Positions 14,932 through 19,391 of a stretch of DNA of 19,391 bases are shown one piece after another. A program made the translations under genes and the position numbers. How positions within the stretch are numbered: the stretch's first letter is position 1; each line of letters opens with the position of its first letter. This DNA is from CAYMSA01 sp964392965 (GTDB taxonomy: Bacteria > Actinomycetota > Coriobacteriia > Anaerosomatales > Anaerosomataceae): contig CAYMSA010000031.1 in the NCBI GenBank assembly GCA_964392965.1, forward strand, positions 1 to 19,391, in the 5' to 3' direction. Under the pieces are notes generated by a model that did no database searches, had not been told where the DNA came from, and worked only from the letters and a program-made list of their open reading frames with translations.

Positions 14932-15990
14932 CTGAGAACAACGATCAGTCGCGCGTTCGCCGCGATTCTTTGCGCCGCTCTAGTGGGATTCACCGTTCCC
15001 GCTCATGGTGTCACGCTCGCCGAGAAGCGCGCCGAGGCCGCCAGGATCCAGGCACAGGTGGACGAGCTCGATACGCAGATGGAGATCGCCTCCGAAGAGT
15101 ATAACGAAGCGAAGGTCCGCTACGACGAGGTCACTGCTGCCGTCAAGGCCAACGAGGTGAAGCTCGCGGAACTCGTCGCACATCAGGACAAGCTGCAGTC
15201 CAAGCTCGCTACGCGAGTGCAGGGCATGTACCGGCAGGGCGCGCTCGGCTACATCGAGGTACTGTTAGGTGCGGCCTCGTTCGAGGAGTTCGCGACGGTC
15301 TGGGACCTCCTTCAGGACATGAACACCGCCGATGCCGCGACGGTCGCCGAGCTCAAGAAGACGCGTGCCGAGGCGGAGCGGGTCAAGGAGGAGCTCGCTG
15401 TCCAGCAGGCCGAGGCCAAGGCCGAGGCGGACACGATGGCCGCCAAGAAGGCAGCCGTCGAGAGTCAGCTCACCGAGCGCAAGCGCGTGCTTTCTGGCGT
15501 GAAGCAGGATATTCAGGAGATTCTCGACGAACAGGCGCGGGCCGCCGCTGCCGCTGCGGAGGCTGCGGCTGCACGGGCGCGGGCGGAGATGGAAGCGCGC
15601 GCGTCATCGTCGGGGTCGGAAGAGTACTCCGCCCCTACGGGAGCCGCGCATGGCGATGTAGTGAGCATAGCGATGTCCAAGCTCGGGTCTCCGTACCAGT
15701 GGGCGGCGTCGGGACCCGATCGCTTCGACTGCAGCGGCTTCACGATGTGGTGTTACCGCCAGATCGGCATCAGTCTTCCGCACAGTTCCCGTTCGCAGAT
15801 CAACTGTGGTGAGCGGGTGTCCCGGTCCAACCTCCAGCCGGGTGACCTGGTGTTCTTCGGAAGCCCCATCCATCATGTCGGAATCTATGTGGGCAACAAC
15901 CAGTACATCCATGCACCGCGCACCGGTGATGTCGTGAAGATCTCGAGCCTCGCGGGCCGCAGTGACTACGCGGGGGCGTGTCGCCCGTAG
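14932..15990 (+). CDS. Secreted NlpC/P60 endopeptidase with coiled-coil domain, apparent CTG start
   Basis: Encodes 352 residues. Reading from CTG 14932 gives a clear signal peptide (1-26, MRTTISRAFAAILCAALVGF then TVPAHG). Residues 28-215 form a long coiled coil of the CwlO/RipA type, followed by an Ala-rich linker and an NlpC/P60 domain (about 238-352) with Cys267 (RFDCSGF), His315 (HHVGIYVG) and His327 (YIHAPR). It should cut peptidoglycan stem peptides outside the cell, with the coiled coil controlling activity. GGGGAGG lies 8 nt before the CTG. No ATG, GTG or TTG in frame lies between the previous gene and the signal peptide, and the next in-frame GTG (14983) lacks a ribosome site and cuts the signal peptide. 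A strong terminator hairpin follows. Confidence 0.88.
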   Translation: MRTTISRAFAAILCAALVGFTVPAHGVTLAEKRAEAARIQAQVDELDTQMEIASEEYNEAKVRYDEVTAAVKANEVKLAELVAHQDKLQSKLATRVQGMYRQGALGYIEVLLGAASFEEFATVWDLLQDMNTADAATVAELKKTRAEAERVKEELAVQQAEAKAEADTMAAKKAAVESQLTERKRVLSGVKQDIQEILDEQARAAAAAAEAAAARARAEMEARASSSGSEEYSAPTGAAHGDVVSIAMSKLGSPYQWAASGPDRFDCSGFTMWCYRQIGISLPHSSRSQINCGERVSRSNLQPGDLVFFGSPIHHVGIYVGNNQYIHAPRTGDVVKISSLAGRSDYAGACRP

Positions 15991-16046
15991 GTGACGACGT
16001 CTGCGGGGAACTCAACGGATCGCGAGGACGCTCGTAGATGAACGCG

Positions 16047-16085
16047 ACAGGCGCCGGGTCTCAGACCCGGCGCCTGTTCTTTCTG
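16047..16085 (+). terminator. Strong intrinsic terminator after the NlpC/P60 gene
   Basis: ACAGGCGCCGGGT (16047-16059) pairs perfectly with ACCCGGCGCCTGT (16065-16077), a 13-bp GC-rich stem with a 5-nt loop, followed on the plus strand by TCTTTCT. It also covers the stop codon of the convergent VanZ-like gene; on the minus strand no T-rich tail follows, so it is better as a plus-strand terminator. Confidence 0.8.
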
Positions 16086-16432
16086 TCGCTGGTGAGGACG
16101 ACCATCGCGAAGGCACCGACCACGGCTCCGGCAGTGTCGACCACCCAGTCCATGACATCGGGCATCCTGCCGGGGACGAACGACTGGTGGAACTCATCGG
16201 TGATGCCGTAGAGCGAAGCCAGGGCGACGGCGAAGACGAGTCTTCGTAGCTGCCGCTCCTCAGGCAGCGCCATGTAGTAGAGCGCGCCGAGAATCGTGTA
16301 CAGGATGAAGTGGCCGAGCGCCGGAGGCCCGTTTGGAACCGAGCTCCCGGTGAGTCCTGACAAGCCGAAGATGACCGCCATCCAGACGATGGCGGTCATC
16401 ACGGCAAGACTCCGTGTGCGGTGGCTCCTCAT
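16061..16432 (-). CDS. VanZ-like family membrane protein
   Basis: Encodes 123 residues. Four hydrophobic segments (about 10-28, 37-55, 65-78 and 95-114) carry the VanZ-like pattern: a GLSGLTGSSVP loop, GHFILYTILGALYYMAL, ITDEFHQSFVPGRMPDVMDW and VDTAGAVVGA. VanZ confers low-level teicoplanin resistance in enterococci by an unclear mechanism, but most family members are of unknown function and are not resistance genes. The ATG overlaps the stop of the upstream selenoprotein gene by 1 nt (TGATG) and GGGAG lies 3 nt before it, so it is the last gene of the ferredoxin-selenoprotein operon. A functional link to those redox genes is not obvious. Its 3' end lies in the terminator hairpin. Confidence 0.85.
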   Translation of the reverse strand: MRSHRTRSLAVMTAIVWMAVIFGLSGLTGSSVPNGPPALGHFILYTILGALYYMALPEERQLRRLVFAVALASLYGITDEFHQSFVPGRMPDVMDWVVDTAGAVVGAFAMVVLTSDRKNRRRV

Positions 16433-16773
16433 CAGCTCCCGGCGGGTGTGGCTACGAGCGGCTCGACCGCACGAAGAATGAACGGTAGCGAGATGTAGCC
16501 GTCGGAGAGGATGTCGCCCTCGATGGCCGTCACCGGATACACGAGGCCTTTGTCATCGATGTCAGCGATGATGGAGGCGTGGGCGTCCTTGACTTCTGGC
16601 TGACGCACATCGCGATAGGCTATCCGGACGCGATCACCGTAACGCTGCTCGAGTTGCCTGGCGACGATTCGTACGATCTCTTCCAGAGACCATACCGGTC
16701 CTCAAGCGCCTGTGTGGCAGTTCGTCAGAGAAGGAATATCGTAGACGTCGACCGAGACTGGTTTCATGCTCAT
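16432..16773 (-). CDS. Candidate thioredoxin-fold selenoprotein (in-frame TGA at codon 24 read as Sec)
   Basis: The frame from ATG 16773 to TGA 16434-16432 is open except for one TGA at 16704-16702. Read as selenocysteine it gives 113 residues: MSMKPVSVDVYDIPSLTNC, HTGA, Sec24, then GPVWSLEEIVRIVARQLEQ and onward. The layout is a thioredoxin fold: strand 6-12, active-site loop with Cys19 and Sec24 (C-x4-U), helix 28-43, strand VRIAYRDV, helix, YPVTAIEGD with the expected cis-Pro, strand ILSDGYIS and a final helix. It vaguely resembles YuzD-type (DUF1462) proteins. GC-rich third codon positions continue after the TGA, and an 11-bp hairpin follows it. AGGAGGT precedes the ATG; the gene overlaps the ferredoxin stop (ATGA) and the VanZ-like start. 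A nonsense mutation is the alternative. Confidence 0.75.
16671..16704 (-). promoter_or_regulatory. Candidate bacterial SECIS hairpin just after the in-frame TGA
   Basis: In the mRNA, UGA (16704-16702) is followed by 6 nt, then GUAUGGUCUCU (16695-16685), loop GGA (16684-16682) and AGAGAUCGUAC (16681-16671). The arms pair over 11 bp without a break (two are G-U). The loop begins 17 nt after the UGA and opens with two G residues. Bacterial SECIS elements have a short G-containing apical loop about 16-37 nt after the UGA, so the geometry fits; a SelB-type bulged U is not evident. Confidence 0.7.
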
Positions 16774-16985
16774 TGCACCTCCTGAAGGATGTGGACTGCA
16801 CCCGCACTGCATGCACGGACGCACACTGCACAGCCACGACACCGCTTGGAATCGACAGTGTATCCCTCGGCGCCCGGATAGGCACCTCCGGGGAGGGGCA
16901 GAATCGCTCCATGCGGGCAGACCCGGCGTGCACTGCAGACGCGTGACCTGATGCACCTGTCGTTGTCTATGGTGACCTTCTGCAT
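16770..16985 (-). CDS. Small ferredoxin-like iron-sulfur protein with unusual first cluster motif
   Basis: Encodes 71 residues starting MQKVTIDNDRC. The second half has a textbook [4Fe-4S] motif, Cys49-x2-Cys52-x2-Cys55-x3-Cys59 (CRGCAVCVRACSAGA). The first half is odd: Cys11-x5-Cys17-x5-Cys23-Pro, with Ser14 where the second Cys normally sits and two extra residues before the last Cys. It may therefore bind one normal cluster and one altered cluster with a non-Cys ligand, or only one. The length matches small bacterial 2[4Fe-4S] ferredoxins. GGAG lies 8 nt before the ATG. Its TGA overlaps the ATG of the selenoprotein gene (ATGA), so it likely serves as electron partner to that protein. First gene of the operon, right behind a palindrome-controlled promoter. 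Confidence 0.82.
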   Translation of the reverse strand: MQKVTIDNDRCIRSRVCSARRVCPHGAILPLPGGAYPGAEGYTVDSKRCRGCAVCVRACSAGAVHILQEVQ

Positions 16986-17022
16986 CCGGGTCGCTCCGTT
17001 GATCGCATCTGCGCACGTCCAT

Positions 17023-17028
17023 ATTATA
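17023..17028 (-). promoter_or_regulatory. Consensus -10 box of the ferredoxin-selenoprotein operon
   Basis: A perfect TATAAT on the minus strand lies 38 nt upstream of the ferredoxin ATG. A weak -35 candidate (CTTGCG, 17050-17045) lies 16 nt further upstream. The box overlaps the palindrome at 17025-17042. Confidence 0.65.
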
Positions 17029-17042
17029 CCCTATGGGGTATA
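17025..17042. promoter_or_regulatory. 18-bp palindrome, likely CsoR/CstR-family operator
   Basis: TATACCC-TATG-GGGTATA is a perfect 7-4-7 inverted repeat overlapping the -10 box and the spacer of the ferredoxin-selenoprotein promoter. Operators of CsoR-family repressors (copper-sensing CsoR, persulfide-sensing CstR and relatives) are AT-flanked C-run/G-run palindromes of this kind. It sits between the divergent ferredoxin and RidA genes and could affect both. No CsoR-family gene is in the window. Confidence 0.6.
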
Positions 17043-17180
17043 CACGCAAGCGAGGTGTTCGCCCGGCGTTTCCGGCTCGTGGACACACACACCGCCTTCG
17101 GACACAATCATCGGCGCAACCCGGAAGCGGTCATGCGTCTGAGAGCCAGGCGCTGGTCTCCCTGCACAGGAGGAGTGTCG

Positions 17181-17639
17181 ATGGTCACAGTCGCAGATCG
17201 TCTCGCAGCCGAAGGCATCACGCTACCGGTGCCGGTCGCTCCGCTCGGCGCCTACGTCCCGGCCGTCAGAATCGGGTCGCTCGTCTTCACGTCTGGACAG
17301 CTCCCCGTGGTCGACGGAGCGATGCTGTCATCCGGCGTCGCGGGTGCGGAGGTTTCACTCGAGCAGGCGCGTGTGTGTGCCCGCCAGTGTGCCATCAACA
17401 TCCTGGGGGCGCTCGTCACGGTGTGCGACCTTGATTCGGTGGTGCGCGTGGCGAAGATGGTGTGCTACGTGGCGTCCGCAACGGGGTTCACGGCGCAACC
17501 GGCCGTTGCGGACGGAGCAAGCGAGGTCTTCGTAGCCGCCTTCGGTGACGCCGGGCGCCATGCGCGTGAGGCTGTTGGTGTGGCGGCTCTGCCACTGGGC
17601 GCGCCCGTTGAAGTCTCACTGGTCGTTGAGGTGGTGTAG
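17181..17639 (+). CDS. RidA (YjgF/YER057c/UK114) family protein, subgroup 1
   Basis: Encodes 152 residues starting MVTVADRLAAEGITLPVPVA. It matches the longer RidA-like subgroup: GAYVPAVRIGSLVFTSGQLP, ARVCARQCAINILGAL, FTAQPAVADGASEVFVAAFG and the C-terminal GRHAREAVGVAALPLGAPVE, which keeps the conserved Arg and the LPxxxxVE ending. Classic RidA hydrolyses reactive enamine/imine intermediates made by PLP enzymes; members of this subgroup are less studied. GGAGGAG ends 6-7 nt before the ATG; the frame is open from 17055 but the upstream part does not fit the family. Divergent from the ferredoxin operon across a 195-bp gap holding the CsoR-like palindrome. Confidence 0.9.
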   Translation: MVTVADRLAAEGITLPVPVAPLGAYVPAVRIGSLVFTSGQLPVVDGAMLSSGVAGAEVSLEQARVCARQCAINILGALVTVCDLDSVVRVAKMVCYVASATGFTAQPAVADGASEVFVAAFGDAGRHAREAVGVAALPLGAPVEVSLVVEVV

Positions 17640-17658
17640 GACTCGCGGGGTGAGTCCT
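17638..17658 (+). terminator. Hairpin at the end of the RidA-family gene
   Basis: AGGACTC (17638-17644) pairs with GAGTCCT (17652-17658) around a 7-nt loop, overlapping the TAG stop. No T-run follows at once, so terminator strength is doubtful. Confidence 0.45.
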
Positions 17659-17724
17659 GTGGGCCGAATTCCGCAGCCTCGGGGCCTTTCTCAGCAGGAG
17701 CTTTGAGAAGAATCGCCATTCCCT

Positions 17725-17753
17725 TTGCTCTCAGGCGGGGGACGATGTATCAT
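17725..17753 (+). promoter_or_regulatory. Promoter of tRNA-Pro
   Basis: TTGCTC (17725-17730) and TATCAT (17748-17753) are separated by 17 nt, with transcription expected to start near 17760, only a few bases before the mature tRNA at 17764. The position strongly supports the call. Confidence 0.55.
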
Positions 17754-17763
17754 GGCGGCTCGT

Positions 17764-17840
17764 CGGGATGTGGCTCAGCTTGGTAGAGCGCTGCGTTCGG
17801 GACGCAGAGGTCGTGGGTTCGAATCCCGCCATCCCGACCA
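17764..17840 (+). tRNA. tRNA-Pro (anticodon CGG)
   Basis: A 77-nt cloverleaf: acceptor CGGGATG (17764-17770) pairs with CATCCCG (17830-17836), then discriminator A and an encoded CCA (17838-17840). The D arm is GCTC/GAGC with AGCTTGGTA, the anticodon stem is CTGCG/CGCAG with loop TTCGGGA, giving anticodon CGG at 17798-17800, which reads CCG codons. The T arm carries GTGGG-TTCGAAT-CCCGC. The C1-G72 pair is typical of bacterial tRNA-Pro. Confidence 0.96.
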
Positions 17841-17854
17841 TTCAGGTCATGAAG

Positions 17855-17880
17855 CGACAGGCCGGCTTGCCGGCCTGTCG
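17855..17880 (+). terminator. Perfect hairpin downstream of tRNA-Pro
   Basis: CGACAGGCCGGC (17855-17866) and GCCGGCCTGTCG (17869-17880) are exact complements of 12 nt with only TT between them. It starts 14 nt after the tRNA CCA and ends 18 nt before the DUF2085 start codon. It has no T-run, so it may partly stop tRNA transcripts, guide 3' processing, or both. Confidence 0.55.
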
Positions 17881-17898
17881 GCGTATCCGGAGAGAATC

Positions 17899-18579
17899 GT
17901 GCTCGACGACCTGTTCCATGCCATCGGCTACGGACTCTGTCATCAACTGCCGGAGCGTTCGTTCTTCGCGGCTGGTCACCAGCTCCCGGTATGCGCTCGC
18001 GACACGGGGATCTACGTGGGGTTCGCCGTGGGTCTCATCGTGTTGGCGGTGATCGCCGGTGGGAGCAGGCCAACCAGGTTGCCCCGGTGGCCTGTCGCAC
18101 TCCTGGCGCTTCTTTTCGTCGTCATGATGATCGCTGACGGGTTGACATCGTACGCACTCGTCCGGGAGTCCAACAACAGTATCCGTCTCCTGACCGGGCT
18201 CGGCACCGGCTGGGCTCTCGCTGTGTCCCTGGTGCCGATGCTCAACGCGCAGTTGTGGACCGAGGCCGGGAGAGGCAGGGTCCTGCCGGACGTTCGGGCG
18301 GTCGTGCTGTGGCTCGCCTCGCTCGTCGGACTGTACCTCGTGACGCGTTGGCTCGGACCGCTCCTCGGCGTCCTCTACCCGGTTCTTGTCTCGCTTGCGA
18401 TCATCGTCACCTACACTGCTATCAACCTTCTCCTCGTGTGCCTTGTTCCCGTGTTCGAACGTCGAACCACGCGCCTCAGAGATGCGCTGTCCCAACTCTC
18501 GATAGCCGTCGTCCTCACCATCGTGGAGCTCGGCGGGGCGGCCTTCCTTCGCGTGCTGCTGGAGCGCGCGGTTTCCTAG
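17899..18579 (+). CDS. DUF2085 family membrane protein
   Basis: Encodes 226 residues. The N-terminus carries the DUF2085 signature: LCHQLPERSFFAAGHQLPVC followed by ARDTGIYVGF (Cys14-His15, Cys32, Arg34-Asp35), which suggests a metal or redox site at the membrane. About six membrane segments follow (37-53, 64-82, 95-115, 132-152, 155-182, 198-222). The function of the family is unknown. The frame is open back to 17725, but that would run through the tRNA; GTG 17899 is chosen because GGAGAG lies 5 nt upstream and it gives the family's usual N-terminus. Starts 58 nt after the tRNA and may be co-transcribed with it. Confidence 0.87.
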   Translation: MLDDLFHAIGYGLCHQLPERSFFAAGHQLPVCARDTGIYVGFAVGLIVLAVIAGGSRPTRLPRWPVALLALLFVVMMIADGLTSYALVRESNNSIRLLTGLGTGWALAVSLVPMLNAQLWTEAGRGRVLPDVRAVVLWLASLVGLYLVTRWLGPLLGVLYPVLVSLAIIVTYTAINLLLVCLVPVFERRTTRLRDALSQLSIAVVLTIVELGGAAFLRVLLERAVS

Positions 18580-18646
18580 CCGCTCTCCGTGTCAGAGGGT
18601 CTCACTACCATGCAGTCGAACACACGTTCCTATGGAGGTGTCGACC

Positions 18647-19009
18647 ATGGTTCAGTTGAGTCTTATCGAGAGCCCGGCGGCTTCGTCCCTCGATGCCGAG
18701 TTGGCTGTCTTGCAGGATCGAGCGCTTGCACGGGGACTGCCGCGAGTGGACGTGCACCGCGCTGCCGAGGCAACGCGCTCTCGATTCGCTGTCCGGTGCT
18801 CTGGAGGCGCTACGGACGCACAACGGCGTCGACTCAGGGCGTACTTTGAAGCGGTGATTCGCAATCGTGTCTTGAACTCGCCCGAGCGAGATGCCGCCGT
18901 CATACGCAGGCGTCTCGTCGAGGCCTCGATCGAGGCCGACCTGGTAGCGGCCGGGTGGAGTCCAGGGTACGCGGCGGCTCAGGCCAGGTGTCTCACAAGT
19001 CGGACATAG
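18647..19009 (+). CDS. Hypothetical protein, Arg/Ala-rich, helical
   Basis: Encodes 120 residues starting MVQLSLIESPAASSLDAELA. I do not recognise a family. It is rich in Ala and Arg and predicted by eye to be mostly helical, with a basic middle (TDAQRRRLRAYFEAVIRNRV) and a C-terminal part containing VIRRRLVEASIEADLVAAGW then SPGYAAAQ. No signal peptide or membrane segment. GGAGG ends 8 nt before the ATG, good support for a real start; another in-frame ATG at 18632 lies before that ribosome site. It lies 67 bp after the DUF2085 gene and converges on the next gene with a 16-bp gap. Confidence 0.7.
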   Translation: MVQLSLIESPAASSLDAELAVLQDRALARGLPRVDVHRAAEATRSRFAVRCSGGATDAQRRRLRAYFEAVIRNRVLNSPERDAAVIRRRLVEASIEADLVAAGWSPGYAAAQARCLTSRT

Positions 19010-19025
19010 GTCAGCGCGGTCTCGC

Positions 19026-19391
19026 TCACTGCATCGACTGAGCGGCGAGTACGGTCGGATCGTCTCTTGAGATGACCCAGAGGCGGCGGTGCGAGAGTGT
19101 CTCGCCCGCGTCTCCCCAAACCTCGGTGACTACCCAGCAGAGTGTTCCTTCGTAGGTCGCTTCTTCGATGTGAACTGGCACGGCCAGCACATCGAGCGGA
19201 AACTGCGAGGTCAGCACGTCTGCGAGTGCCGTCCCGCTCTCGCCGTGGGTTCGTAACTCGGCCAGCATCTGTGTCCTGGCCTCGACGGCATCGCGCGCCG
19301 CGATCGTGTCCGCCGTGCCGACGTCGACTGCTTGTAGCGTCGGGCGTAGATCCGCCGCCGAGTAGTCGGGACCGTCCGTGTAGTAGGCGAG
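19026..19391 (-). CDS. Hypothetical protein, C-terminal part (5' end outside window)
   Basis: The minus-strand frame is open from the right edge to TGA at 19026, giving 121 residues with no stop; the start lies beyond 19391. I do not recognise the family. Visible features are an N-terminal segment LAYYTDGPDYSAADLRPTLQ, a helix rich in Ala, Arg and Glu, and a beta-rich end with LDVLAVPVHIEEATYEGTLC and LWVISRDD, which suggests a small alpha/beta domain. An ATG at 19268 could start an 80-residue form, but the frame upstream looks equally coding. Confidence 0.65.
   Translation of the reverse strand, partial: LAYYTDGPDYSAADLRPTLQAVDVGTADTIAARDAVEARTQMLAELRTHGESGTALADVLTSQFPLDVLAVPVHIEEATYEGTLCWVVTEVWGDAGETLSHRRLWVISRDDPTVLAAQSMQ

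Noticed and set aside
16061..16432. Antibiotic (teicoplanin) resistance gene vanZ
   Set aside because: Only VanZ-like fold similarity; no other van genes are present and most members of the family have no resistance role.
16702..17088. A separate 128-residue minus-strand protein ending at TGA 16702-16704, or a pseudogene cut by a nonsense mutation
   Set aside because: Only its last 23 residues are meaningful, starting at ATG 16773 with a strong ribosome site; upstream it is a shadow of the ferredoxin gene. Coding signal continues past the TGA and a SECIS-like hairpin follows, so recoding is favoured over a broken gene.
17725..17898. N-terminal extension of the DUF2085 protein through the tRNA
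   Set aside because: It would translate tRNA-Pro and its promoter. The GTG at 17899 has a ribosome site and fits the family start.

Overview
The window is GC-rich bacterial DNA with tightly packed genes, many stop/start overlaps (ATGA, TGATG, GTGA) and GTG starts. The gene set (UPF0210 next to an ACT-domain protein, a DUF951 protein, TldD/TldE, a CbiMQO metal importer with its own Fur-type regulator, L,D-transpeptidase and NlpC/P60 cell-wall enzymes, a DUF2085 membrane protein) fits an anaerobic, Gram-positive-type actinobacterium, most like the Coriobacteriia and their environmental relatives. This placement is inferred from gene content; no rRNA or marker gene fixes it.

Layout. 1-958 (-): a truncated UPF0210 gene preceded by its ACT-domain partner. 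1038-1253 (+): a DUF951 protein, ending at a hairpin shared with the convergent genes to its right. 1270-3395 (-): a CapA-like protein followed by a membrane-anchored, degenerate M23/LytM protein. 3587-6369 (+): a tldD-tldE operon. 6422-9499 (-): a fully overlapping fur-cbiM-cbiQ-cbiO operon for import of a transition metal, with histidine-rich segments in two proteins and a Fur-like palindrome at the promoter. 9614-10519 (+): a LysR regulator. 10575-11612 (-): an L,D-transpeptidase. 11845-15990 (+): a CheY-like receiver, a diguanylate cyclase with an unusual N-terminal domain, a double peptidoglycan-binding protein, and an NlpC/P60 endopeptidase that appears to start at CTG.

The most notable locus is 16061-17042 (-). 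A small ferredoxin-like gene (16770-16985) overlaps a small thioredoxin-fold gene (16432-16773), which overlaps a VanZ-like gene (16061-16432). The thioredoxin-fold gene has an in-frame TGA at codon 24, at its expected active site (Cys19, then TGA24-Gly-Pro). An 11-bp hairpin with a GGA loop begins 6 nt after the TGA, which fits the geometry of bacterial SECIS elements. I read this as a selenoprotein, not a broken gene. The operon promoter has a perfect TATAAT -10 box overlapped by an 18-bp palindrome of the kind bound by CsoR/CstR-family repressors (copper or persulfide sensing). Together this suggests a small redox module of iron-sulfur protein plus selenocysteine oxidoreductase, possibly induced by metal or reactive sulfur.

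17181-19391: a RidA-family protein, tRNA-Pro(CGG) with encoded CCA and a recognisable promoter, a DUF2085 membrane protein and two unrecognised genes, the last running off the right edge. No CRISPR array, insertion sequence, prophage or rRNA was seen, and no gene-free stretch exceeds 300 bases.
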